A stretch of DNA of 22,051 bases from IMG/VR virus record IMGVR_UViG_3300006802_000661, positions 1-22,051 of that record; one strand, given 5' to 3'. Of the stretch, positions 15,949 through 22,015 are shown in pieces (the first letter of the stretch is position 1; every line of letters begins with the position of its first letter). Both the position numbers and the translations under genes were made by a program. The DNA is from a virus. The notes under the pieces were generated by a model. The model had not been told where the DNA came from and did not search any database. It saw nothing but the letters and a program-made list of their open reading frames with translations.

Positions 15949-17439
15949 ATGACCTCCACGTACACCACCAACAAGAACTTAGAGAAGCCGGGCAATAACG
16001 ACTACATTGATACGTGGAATGTGCCGGTTAACGCTGACTGGGACATCATTGACAAAGCGTTTGGCGGCGTGGCGACGCTCACCGATACGAGCGGCACACG
16101 CACGCTGGCGGACACGGAATATCAGGCTCTTATCCTTGCCTCTACTGCTACGCTTGTCGGCAATGTGACCTACCGGATTCCATCCGGTGTCGGCGGTCAG
16201 TGGATTGTGGATAACCGTACCACGGGTTCCTACACCTTCACCGTTTCTTCACTTGGCGGCGGCACATCCGTTACCTGCACGCAGAACGCCAGAACGCTGA
16301 TCTTCAGTGATGGCACCAATATCCGCCTGTCATCTGATGCCACGGTCACGTCTGGCACGGGCATTACGGTGTCTGGCGGTCAAGTTAACTTGGACGTGCC
16401 TGTAACTGCGGTGCGTGGTGGCACTGGGTTCACGACCTACACCACTGGCGACATCATTTACGCCTCTGGCACCAACACGCTTGCCAAACTCTCGGCTGGC
16501 ACGGCGGGCTATATCCTCACCATGTCTGGCGGGGTTCCTGTTTGGGCCGCGAACGCTGGCGGCGGCGGTGGTGGCGGTACGGTCACGAGCATTACGGTTG
16601 ATGGCGGCACAACTGGCCTGTCATTCACACCTGCTACGCCGGTCACAACGTCTGGCACGTTCTCTATGCAGGGCACGCTTGGCGCTGGCTATGGTGGCAC
16701 CGGGTTCTCGTCTTACGCTGTTGGCGACATTCTGTATGCCAATACGGGCAGCACCCTCGCCAAGCTGGCGGGTACGGCGACGGGCAATGCACTTATTTCT
16801 GGTGGCGTCGGCGCGGCTCCCTCTTGGGGCAAGATTGGCCTGACGACTCACGTTAGCGGCACCCTTCCGGTCGCGAACGGTGGCACGGGCACGGCTTCTA
16901 CGCCGTCTAACGGTCAACTCCTGATTGGCAATGGGTCGGGCTTCACGCTTGCGTCCTTGACCAACGGAACCGGCATTGGCGTCTCTGGCGGCGCTGGCTC
17001 TATCACGATCAGCAATTCCGGCGTCACGAGCGTTGCAGCGGGAACCGGGATTAGTGTCTCTGGCTCTACCGGTAGCGTCACAATCACTAACACTGGTCCT
17101 TCCAGTATTGTGGCTGGCACGGACGGTGGTATTTCCGTGAGCGGCACGTCTACTGTGACGATTGCGCAGGCTCCCTACACGGGCACGTCAGCCACCAACA
17201 CCAATTACCCGATTGGTTCCATGGTGATCTTGGAGTCCAGCACCAACACTCCGGGAACGCCCGGATTCTATATGAACCAATCAACAACTCTTTATGCAGG
17301 CACCAGCCCATTCACCCCATACAACGTCAATGACTTGGGTTCTGGTTCGGCTCTGAGTGGCACGTGGCGCTTCCGTGGCTTGTCTGGCGTGGACACTGGT
17401 GCGGGCAAGTATTACTACATGTATCAGCGTGTTTCTTGA
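15949..17439 (+). CDS. Tail fibre with GGTG repeats
   Basis: A 496-residue protein, very rich in Gly, Thr and Ser with almost no charged residues after residue ~40, as in beta-structured trimeric fibres. The N-terminus (TTNKNLEKPGNNDYIDTW, then VPVNADWDIIDKAFGG) is a typical virion-attachment segment. Three repeat modules with GGTG cores follow, two of them sharing GDI-x-YA and TLAKL. A run of eight glycines sits near residues 203-210. The C-terminus (WRFRGLSGVDTGAGKYYYMYQ) would form the receptor-binding tip. GAGGAC upstream serves as ribosome site. It is the second fibre in the window, distinct from the collagen-like one at the left edge. Confidence 0.82.
   Translation: MTSTYTTNKNLEKPGNNDYIDTWNVPVNADWDIIDKAFGGVATLTDTSGTRTLADTEYQALILASTATLVGNVTYRIPSGVGGQWIVDNRTTGSYTFTVSSLGGGTSVTCTQNARTLIFSDGTNIRLSSDATVTSGTGITVSGGQVNLDVPVTAVRGGTGFTTYTTGDIIYASGTNTLAKLSAGTAGYILTMSGGVPVWAANAGGGGGGGTVTSITVDGGTTGLSFTPATPVTTSGTFSMQGTLGAGYGGTGFSSYAVGDILYANTGSTLAKLAGTATGNALISGGVGAAPSWGKIGLTTHVSGTLPVANGGTGTASTPSNGQLLIGNGSGFTLASLTNGTGIGVSGGAGSITISNSGVTSVAAGTGISVSGSTGSVTITNTGPSSIVAGTDGGISVSGTSTVTIAQAPYTGTSATNTNYPIGSMVILESSTNTPGTPGFYMNQSTTLYAGTSPFTPYNVNDLGSGSALSGTWRFRGLSGVDTGAGKYYYMYQRVS
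16411..16960 (+). repeat. GGTG fibre repeat modules
   Basis: Three diverged units starting near 16411, 16681 and 16864 encode V-R-GGTGF, G-Y-GGTGF and A-N-GGTGT respectively. Units 1 and 2 continue with GDI-x-YA, a TLAKL motif and a GG-V-x-x-W end. The pattern is a known feature of phage tail fibres. Confidence 0.75.
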
Positions 17440-17447
17440 GGTGAATG

Positions 17448-17672
17448 ATGGCTGCACCCGCTCGCAATCTTAACAACTGCCAGATCATGCCTGACGGCGC
17501 ATATCTGGTCCAGTTGGAAATCTACGATACAGCAGGGCAATCATGGGTCGCTTGTCCGTATGTCGCGCGAGAATCTGACGGTACGCCCGTGGCCGTTTGG
17601 GTGCTTGCGGAAATCGCGACTGGCAAATATCCCATCTCGCCATGGGTGCCTCCGACGCCGCCTACGCCGTAA
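17448..17672 (+). CDS. Small fibre-linked hypothetical protein
   Basis: A 74-residue protein following the second fibre by a few bases. Two adjacent ATGs exist (17445, 17448); GAGGTG at 17438-17443 is better spaced for the second. Contents: LNNCQIMPDGAYLVQLEIYD, an aromatic strand pair, and a proline-rich end WVPPTPPTP. No family recognised. Position suggests a fibre chaperone, assembly factor or tip subunit. It is the last gene of the plus-strand block. Confidence 0.65.
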   Translation: MAAPARNLNNCQIMPDGAYLVQLEIYDTAGQSWVACPYVARESDGTPVAVWVLAEIATGKYPISPWVPPTPPTP

Positions 17673-17680
17673 AGGTAAAT

Positions 17681-17712
17681 TGCCCCGGCTACGCAAAACG
17701 CAAGCCGGGGCA
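17681..17712. terminator. GC-rich hairpin between convergent gene blocks
   Basis: TGCCCCGGCT (17681-17690) and AGCCGGGGCA (17703-17712) form a perfect 10-bp stem with a 12-base loop, located 8 bases after the last plus-strand stop and 46 bases from the end of the minus-strand block. Neither side has a good T-run, so it may be an inefficient or bidirectional terminator, or protect mRNA 3' ends. Confidence 0.7.
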
Positions 17713-17758
17713 GTAAGCGTTACGATCTGACGCTGTGACAGTTATTGAAAACCAGAGG

Positions 17759-18097
17759 CTAGGTTACTGGCCCTGATTCAGTGGGAGCGACATGCTCCCG
17801 CTCTCCGCTTTGCGAAGCTCGTAAAACTGTTTCCTCATATCGGCGGACGCCCTGAAGGATGCTCGTATGATCCTTTTGGCCGCTATAAAATGCAAGCCAT
17901 AAATAGCTCTTCTTGCACTCATGCCGCCCGCGCCACCACGCCTCGCGGCGAGCTTTAACGAGCTTCATAGTCCGCCTTTCACCGTCAAGCTCTTCCATGG
18001 TTATGCCGTGTTTAGCACAAACCTCACGCTTAACCTGATGATAGCTTTTTGGTTTTGGCTCTTGGCACGTAGCTGAAGGCAAAGAATCGCTCTCCAT
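17759..18097 (-). CDS. Stand-alone DnaA domain IV-like DNA-binding protein
   Basis: A 112-residue protein whose residues ~18-91 follow the DnaA C-terminal duplex-DNA-binding domain: an ITMEELDGERR segment (basic R41-R42), KLVKARREAWW, and the signature LAFYSGQKDHTSILQGVRRYEE (D76-H77-T78-S79), which matches the DnaA box-recognition motif G-x-x-D-H-[ST]-[TS]-[VI]-x-x-A/G. The AAA+ ATPase and domain I of DnaA are absent and there is no room for them. Start ATG 18097 is firm: GGGAGG lies 6 bases upstream. It is the last gene of the minus-strand operon. It may bind host DnaA boxes or phage origins as competitor or regulator (inference); its own targets are unknown. Confidence 0.72.
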   Translation of the reverse strand: MESDSLPSATCQEPKPKSYHQVKREVCAKHGITMEELDGERRTMKLVKARREAWWRGRHECKKSYLWLAFYSGQKDHTSILQGVRRYEETVLRASQSGEREHVAPTESGPVT

Positions 18098-18227
18098 CTG
18101 GGGCCTCCCATAAGTCTAAATACGCAGCCTTTTCATGGCGAGGATCGGACGACATGCGAATGTCCCCATCCGGCTCCTCATATGCCCAAAGACCCTGCTC
18201 TATGTCATCACGTTCTGGGCGTCTCAA
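18030..18227 (-). CDS. Small phage hypothetical protein (start uncertain)
   Basis: A frame open from 18329 to 18030. I place the start at TTG 18227, which overlaps the previous stop as TTGA and gives 65 residues; ATG 18329 would give 99 residues but a 106-base overlap with the preceding gene, and ATG 18155 only 41 residues. The product is acidic then basic (RRPERDDIEQGLWAYEEPDG, then AYLDLWEAPDGERFFAFSY, ending RAKTKKLSSG). It overlaps the DnaA-like gene by 68 bases. No family recognised. Confidence 0.5.
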   Translation of the reverse strand: MRRPERDDIEQGLWAYEEPDGDIRMSSDPRHEKAAYLDLWEAPDGERFFAFSYVPRAKTKKLSSG

Positions 18228-18454
18228 CCACCCAAACGTATTATGCCATCCTGATTTGATGACTTGATATTCCGACCGAAAGTCGGATTGTCGGTTGCTC
18301 TCACGTCCTTGTTTTCCCATGTCCAGCACTCCCCATCCTCATGAAAGCATATCCATAACCAGTGATGTTCTGCGCCATAGTCCACGATGAAATGCGCAAG
18401 AGCTTTGCCTTTCGGCGTGTTCAGAGGAATAGTAGGGTTAAGTTGTAAGATCAT
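18224..18454 (-). CDS. Conserved small phage protein, unknown function
   Basis: A 76-residue protein coupled to the GcrA-like gene by ATGA, with GGAGG four bases before the ATG. The N-terminal part (LNPTIPLNTPKGKALAHF, then VDYGAEHHWLWICF and DGECWTWENKDVRA) is a pattern I recognise from many phage and prophage genomes, usually 60-75 residues long and without assigned function. The conserved part ends near FGR (residue ~61); the last ~15 residues are extra and overlap the next frame. Confidence 0.75.
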   Translation of the reverse strand: MILQLNPTIPLNTPKGKALAHFIVDYGAEHHWLWICFHEDGECWTWENKDVRATDNPTFGRNIKSSNQDGIIRLGG

Positions 18455-18951
18455 TTAGCCTCCAAGTATCTTGGATTTAATTGAAATGCCTTGCGCGGTC
18501 TGTCGCGCTTGCGCGGCTCTGACTTGATGTAGCAAATACTGTGATGGTCCTCACAGTACGATCCTGTCTTCTTTGGCTTGCCGCAGAACAGGAAGTCAGA
18601 GGGCTTCTTGCTGTCATTGATGACAAATCGGCAGGATGTCGCCTTCAGCTCCATGAGCGACAGGGGCCGCAAACCGTCCTCCACCGGCGGCAGTGGCGGC
18701 AGCGCCCTGCTCTTATTGCTCTTAACAAACGGATAAGACTTACGCTGCGCCCGCTCCTTGGAGGATATGTTCTTCTTCTGCGCGGGGTCCCTGTATTCAA
18801 GTAGCCCGAGTTTGCGCAGACGACCTACTTTCCCCAGAACGGCGCTTCTAGTCATCCCTAGCTTTTCACCGATCTGTTTGCCGGTAAGTCCTTTCTCCCA
18901 AAGCTCTAGTATTTTCTTAACTGTTTTATGGGCATGCTGTATCGCAACCAT
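18451..18951 (-). CDS. gcrA: GcrA-family cell-cycle regulator homologue
   Basis: GcrA in Caulobacter and relatives binds sigma70-RNA polymerase and activates promoters bearing CcrM-methylated GANTC sites. This 166-residue protein has both expected parts: an N-terminal helix-turn-helix (residues ~10-48, ILELWEKGLTGKQIGEKLG then TRSAVLGKVGRLRKLGL) and the C-terminal GcrA segment SCRFVINDSKKPSDFLFCG with YCEDH, giving C107, C123, C133 and H136, matching the family's conserved Cys/His. The linker (51-95) is basic. It differs from host GcrA at the extreme N-terminus, which normally reads W-T-x-E-R. AGGTGA precedes ATG 18951. It sits mid-operon in the early-type block, so it may redirect host RNA polymerase or cell-cycle genes (inference). 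Confidence 0.85.
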   Translation of the reverse strand: MVAIQHAHKTVKKILELWEKGLTGKQIGEKLGMTRSAVLGKVGRLRKLGLLEYRDPAQKKNISSKERAQRKSYPFVKSNKSRALPPLPPVEDGLRPLSLMELKATSCRFVINDSKKPSDFLFCGKPKKTGSYCEDHHSICYIKSEPRKRDRPRKAFQLNPRYLEAK

Positions 18952-18958
18952 GTATCAC

Positions 18959-19120
18959 CTATTTCTTATTCCTTATGTCATCCCACTTTTCTCTCGCTAA
19001 CTCCCAACCCATGAGGGTCAGGAGTCCTGTCACCATAATGATCAGGACCGTTATGCAACTCAGCATAATGATCCCCAAGAATGTTGCGGCCTCTACCATG
19101 TGTATAATGTCCCTGCCCAT
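18959..19120 (-). CDS. 53-residue single-span membrane protein
   Basis: A short frame in the gap between the transglycosylase and gcrA genes. ATG 19120 is preceded by AAGGTG with 5-base spacing and lies 28 bases inside the transglycosylase 3' end; the stop TAG ends 8 bases before the gcrA start. The product begins MGRDIIHMVEAA, has one strong hydrophobic helix (residues ~15-37, mostly Ile, Leu, Met, Val, with one Cys) and a charged tail WELAREKWDDIRNKK. Good ribosome site, tight packing and clear membrane topology argue for a real gene. A role beside a secreted transglycosylase could be holin-, pinholin- or exclusion-related; this is speculation. Confidence 0.6.
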   Translation of the reverse strand: MGRDIIHMVEAATFLGIIMLSCITVLIIMVTGLLTLMGWELAREKWDDIRNKK

Positions 19121-19713
19121 GCTGGCACCTTGGACGCCTGAGCCATCCGCACGTATTTGGCGCGGTATGCCTGAGCTTTCCGGTTAAGTTTCTTATTCCA
19201 GCCGCCCCAGCCAGCAACGTGACACGCCGCTAATTGGTTGTAGCTCTTAGCCCCCACGGAGATGCACTTCTCCATGTGCTTGATCCCCGCCATGATCTGC
19301 GCCTTGCAGTCACGATGAAGATCATATGAGCTGATCCCAAAGGCTTCCGCACTCTTGGGCAGCACTTGCAGCGGGCCCACAGCGCGCCCGTGGCGGGTCT
19401 TGGGGCCAAGGACATGGCACCGATACCCACTCTCCAGTTTGGTCAGCCTGAGAGCGTCCTGCACGTGCTGCTGGCCCAGTACGGATTTAGCTTCCGCAGC
19501 GACCATAGCCGCAACCTTGGCCTTGTCTGGCGACATAGCGTTTAGGTCTAGCTTGCCCGCCCACGCTGGAGTTTCGGGGGCGCGTAGCCCCCTACTCCAG
19601 TAGTCGCGATCTTTACGGAAGAAATCTGCCGCTGATTCATCAGCCGCCAGCGGGTGTATCAGGCTGGTTAGGGTGAGAGCCGTAGCCGTTGTCATAGCTA
19701 TCAGTCGGCGCAT
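19093..19713 (-). CDS. Secreted SLT-type lytic transglycosylase
   Basis: The frame is open to 19794, but I start at ATG 19713: GGGAG lies seven bases upstream and this places a signal peptide first (MRRLIAMTTATALTLTSLIH, cleavage likely after PLAA). The 206-residue product has a lysozyme-like domain with E94 in LTKLESGY as predicted catalytic acid and GPLQVLPKSAEAFG following, as in Slt/VirB1 enzymes; GWGGWN and the AQAYRAKY end complete it. Four cysteines (YRC, RDC, EKC, AAC) fit two periplasmic disulphides. It would cleave peptidoglycan from the periplasm. It lies in the minus-strand block, away from the late lysis genes, so it may serve superinfection exclusion or remodelling early in infection (inference). 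Overlaps the upstream gene by 74 bases. Confidence 0.8.
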   Translation of the reverse strand: MRRLIAMTTATALTLTSLIHPLAADESAADFFRKDRDYWSRGLRAPETPAWAGKLDLNAMSPDKAKVAAMVAAEAKSVLGQQHVQDALRLTKLESGYRCHVLGPKTRHGRAVGPLQVLPKSAEAFGISSYDLHRDCKAQIMAGIKHMEKCISVGAKSYNQLAACHVAGWGGWNKKLNRKAQAYRAKYVRMAQASKVPAWAGTLYTW

Positions 19714-20044
19714 TGGTATTCTCCCGTTTAGGTGCGAGCCGCCTTGCCATAGCGGCGATGTCATCCTCAATGTTTCCAAACTGCGCAGCCGCAAACTGCC
19801 CAGCGATAGCCGTGTAGTTTACGTCATCAACCCACGAGTCAACAAGCGTGGGGTTTTCTGTCTGACGTGCTTGCTTCACGCACGACATGATGATTGCAAC
19901 GTCATACATGCTGATCGGCCTGTTCAGGCGGATAGATGCGAGCTTCGCGGCGCGATCAAATGAGAGTTCCACGGGGCCGTATTGATGGCCGCGTTCTTTC
20001 AACGTGTGCGCTGCGGTTGTCAAAATTTCTGTGTGGTTCATCAT
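19640..20044 (-). CDS. DUF6378-like phage protein
   Basis: A 134-residue protein of a family common in phages. Core pattern: LKERGHQYGPVELSFDRAA, then DVAIIMSCVKQARQTENP and DSWVDDVNYTAIAG, resembling DUF6378 and more loosely MazG-like helical folds with Asp/Glu-rich helices. Whether it hydrolyses nucleotides is not known. Two adjacent ATGs (20044, 20041) are possible; AGGA lies 5 bases ahead of the second. The C-terminus is low complexity (asparagine, proline, aspartate) and overlaps the transglycosylase gene by 74 bases. Confidence 0.72.
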   Translation of the reverse strand: MMNHTEILTTAAHTLKERGHQYGPVELSFDRAAKLASIRLNRPISMYDVAIIMSCVKQARQTENPTLVDSWVDDVNYTAIAGQFAAAQFGNIEDDIAAMARRLAPKRENTNAPTDSYDNGYGSHPNQPDTPAGG

Positions 20045-20306
20045 AGTCCTGTTCCTTTCCGTATTCCAAGTAGACTTGCACTTTACCGATATGATTGGTG
20101 TTTAAGAGTATATCACCCCTATCTTCCCATATTGTCTCTCCCGTTATGTGATCTTTGCGCTTATAGTAAAGAAGCACCTTAACAAAGATGTCGTCATTTA
20201 GTTGCTTCAGAAACTTATCAAGCGTTTCACACTCTGTCTCAACCGTCATCTGGTGGACAAGGTACTCTTTGGCGCTTGGCATGTTCATTGTGATGAGCAG
20301 CTTCAT
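19956..20306 (-). CDS. Hypothetical protein with long 3' overlap
   Basis: A 116-residue protein, coupled to the upstream nuclease-like gene by ATGA. Residues 1-~85 look like a compact alpha/beta domain (TVETECETLDKFLKQLNDD, then VKVLLYYKRKD and GDILLNTNHIGKVQVYLEYG). Residues ~86-116 are polar and arginine-rich and lie entirely in the 89-base overlap with the next gene, so the conserved domain ends near the start of that gene. No other frame explains 20045-20306. Function not recognised. Confidence 0.65.
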   Translation of the reverse strand: MKLLITMNMPSAKEYLVHQMTVETECETLDKFLKQLNDDIFVKVLLYYKRKDHITGETIWEDRGDILLNTNHIGKVQVYLEYGKEQDYDEPHRNFDNRSAHVERTRPSIRPRGTLI

Positions 20307-20815
20307 TTCTGTTCCTCAATGGAGATAAACTTGCAATCTTTCGGATGGCACGTGTAGTACTTTTCAAACTTTTGAGTGTTTGATGCGTATATATCCCGTA
20401 TCTCCCACTCGTCTATTTTGCTTCCTTTAACAATAATCATATGAGTCATGTCTTTATTCAGAATTAAGTAAGCAGAGATGTGCCCGCGATTTCTCTGAAC
20501 GGTATATATGTTTGATACAATCACGGACGGATGAGGGAAGTCTTCCGCGCACGTAAACTTGGTCTGCTTGAAGTGTTTGACCTCAACTATTGATTGGCTG
20601 CCGTCATCATTGGTGATGATGATGTCACCCTTGTCTACGTACTTCAGAAACTCTCTATGCTCTGGAGAATACCGAATAGCAGGAATGGTCACGGTCTTGC
20701 CCTTTCTATGCAGCCATTCAGCTACCTTAAAAAGAGCAGGACGTGATCCATCCAAACGCTTCAGGAATCTCTCGTGAGATTCAGCTCTCTGCGTCTCGTC
20801 TGACAACGGTTCCAT
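20303..20815 (-). CDS. Probable PD-(D/E)XK-type nuclease or restriction-endonuclease-like protein
   Basis: A 170-residue product from ATG 20815; the frame extends to a TTG at 20881 and a GTG at 20848 but those deepen the overlap with the HNH gene. No strong ribosome site precedes any of them. The centre holds KYVDKGDIIITNDDGSQ followed by IVEVKHFKQTKFT, that is D-x13-E-V-K, the metal-binding pattern of the PD-(D/E)XK fold (acidic residue on one strand, E-x-K on the next, lysine after). Downstream strands (HISAYLILN, THMIIVKGS) fit the core sheet. It could act in recombination, DNA processing or host DNA breakdown. Assignment rests on this motif and predicted strands only. Confidence 0.55.
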   Translation of the reverse strand: MEPLSDETQRAESHERFLKRLDGSRPALFKVAEWLHRKGKTVTIPAIRYSPEHREFLKYVDKGDIIITNDDGSQSIVEVKHFKQTKFTCAEDFPHPSVIVSNIYTVQRNRGHISAYLILNKDMTHMIIVKGSKIDEWEIRDIYASNTQKFEKYYTCHPKDCKFISIEEQK

Positions 20816-21134
20816 CCATCTTGCGTTTCCACTTGGAGTTCCTGCCACCCGGTATCGGGCTTTTGGATTTCTTGGCTCCAATGTGGCGTTGGTGTATGCG
20901 TTTTACCTTGGCGATCAGGGGAGCATCCACAGTAGCAGTATGAGCACGATGGCACTTGCGATGGGCAACCAGCCAATTACTAGCATCGTCAGCGCCACCT
21001 GCTTCCAATGGAATTTCATGTGACACGTCCCACTCTTGTCCGGGGATCACTTTCATGTTGCACAGGTGGCAGATGCCGCCGTGCCGCATAAAGATGTCAG
21101 CCCGCGTTTTGGCCGTGATGCGTACCCGTTTCAT
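20781..21134 (-). CDS. HNH endonuclease
   Basis: A 117-residue protein with zinc knuckle C22-x2-C25 and C61 later, and the HNH core WDVSHEIPLEAGGADDASNW with H39, N53 and H62. HNH proteins nick or cut DNA; stand-alone copies near phage packaging genes help terminase, while others are homing nucleases. The C-terminal tail is strongly basic (SKWKRKMDGTVVRR) and could bind DNA. It is coupled by ATGA to the acidic protein upstream and followed by the nuclease-like gene. No terminase gene is in the window to test the packaging link. Confidence 0.85.
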   Translation of the reverse strand: MKRVRITAKTRADIFMRHGGICHLCNMKVIPGQEWDVSHEIPLEAGGADDASNWLVAHRKCHRAHTATVDAPLIAKVKRIHQRHIGAKKSKSPIPGGRNSKWKRKMDGTVVRRDAES

Positions 21135-21436
21135 TGCAAAATTTGCTCTTCATCGTCTTCTTCTTCATCATCAAAGTTCATATGCACAAACTCGTATATG
21201 CGCGCGTGCATGGTTGCAGACATGCACTTTGCGGCAACTCCGTTCTTTGCGACAGAGCTAATGACACGCCCAGCAACAACCGTGGCAATAGTTAGCGCCA
21301 TGCTTTCATCTACATTCTCCAAAATCTTGATAATCTGATCTGATATTTTTTTTAACTTAACAGCAGCTTCTATTCCCTCTCGGACCTCATCTACTAGGCG
21401 AGTCAATTGCTCAATTTCATCTTCATGATCGCTCAT
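21131..21436 (-). CDS. Small acidic helical protein, unknown function
   Basis: A 101-residue protein; AGGAG lies seven bases before ATG 21436. The N-terminal half is a charged coiled coil (EIEQLTRLVDEVREGIEAAV), the middle is a hydrophobic helix (SMALTIATVVAGRVISSV), and the C-terminus is an acidic run FDDEEEDDEEQ. No enzyme motif. The acidic tail could mimic DNA or bind a basic partner such as the HNH protein encoded next (inference only). Confidence 0.65.
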   Translation of the reverse strand: MSDHEDEIEQLTRLVDEVREGIEAAVKLKKISDQIIKILENVDESMALTIATVVAGRVISSVAKNGVAAKCMSATMHARIYEFVHMNFDDEEEDDEEQILQ

Positions 21437-21446
21437 ATCATATCTC

Positions 21447-21764
21447 CTACAGCTTCATTTCCGCGCGCTTGGTGGCCTCATGTGATTGCCACTCATGAAA
21501 GCGCATCCTGATATATTCCAGTTGGACTTTGAGCAGAGACGCCTTTTCACGCGCCTCTACCATGCTCTTGACGTACTCACGCCACTCGCCAGAAGCCTTG
21601 ACGTTCATCTCGGCGCGACTGACAGGCATATCTCCCTGCCCCGCCATCATCTGAGCAAGCACGCTAGATTTGGTTTCCTCCAACATGGAGGCCGCAGAGT
21701 CCGCATCAACCCACTTTTTGGCGATGACGCGAAACTGTTCTGAGAGAGGGAGATTTGCGTCCAT
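21447..21764 (-). CDS. Conserved phage coiled-coil protein, unknown function
   Basis: Residues from ATG 21764 (a TTG at 21770 is also in frame): a helical protein with LSEQFRVIAKKWVDADSAAS, LEETKSSVLAQ, RAEMNVKASGEWREYVKSM and LLKVQLEYIRMRFHEWQSHE. I recognise this pattern from many phage genomes, where it sits beside a single-strand-binding-like protein in early operons, as here. It starts 2 bases after the stop of that neighbour. No function is established that I know of. There is no strong ribosome site, so translation is probably coupled. Confidence 0.72.
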   Translation of the reverse strand: MDANLPLSEQFRVIAKKWVDADSAASMLEETKSSVLAQMMAGQGDMPVSRAEMNVKASGEWREYVKSMVEAREKASLLKVQLEYIRMRFHEWQSHEATKRAEMKL

Positions 21765-21766
21765 GG

Positions 21767-22015
21767 TCAAAAAGGAATCTCGTCGTCAGAAACAGCCTGA
21801 CGCGGGGCAGATTGGGGAGCGTTCTGGCGCGGCTCTTTCTTCTTGAAAGAGAATGAATACCAAGGGTTGCCGTTCTTATCCACTTTGCGCCAGCCGTTGA
21901 TCCAGTAGGTCTGACCGTCAATCATGACATCTCCGGTCATGTCGGCCTGTCTGTCATTATCTTTGCGGGTGTTCTTGATCATAGAGCCGCTGTTATCCCT
22001 AAGCTCATACGCCAT
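21767..22015 (-). CDS. Small single-strand-DNA-binding-like protein with acidic tail
   Basis: An 82-residue protein beginning MAYELRDNSGSMIKN, followed by GDVMIDGQTYWINGWRKVDK and WYSFSFKKKE, a short beta-barrel-like set of strands known from many phage proteins, and ending SDDEIPF. The last motif is the acidic tip seen at the C-terminus of bacterial SSB (DDDIPF), which docks replication and repair partners. AGGAGA lies six bases before ATG 22015. Fits an early DNA-metabolism role; DNA binding itself is not shown. Confidence 0.65.
   Translation of the reverse strand: MAYELRDNSGSMIKNTRKDNDRQADMTGDVMIDGQTYWINGWRKVDKNGNPWYSFSFKKKEPRQNAPQSAPRQAVSDDEIPF

Noticed and set aside
18271-18287. 6-bp inverted repeat TCCGAC/GTCGGA
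   Set aside because: Short stem inside coding sequence, no T-run; likely chance, although it lies ahead of the uncertain TTG start at 18227.
18978-19217. 79-codon minus-strand frame near the transglycosylase end
   Set aside because: Low-complexity His/Gly/Arg translation without a ribosome site; the 53-residue membrane frame at 18959-19120 explains the region better.
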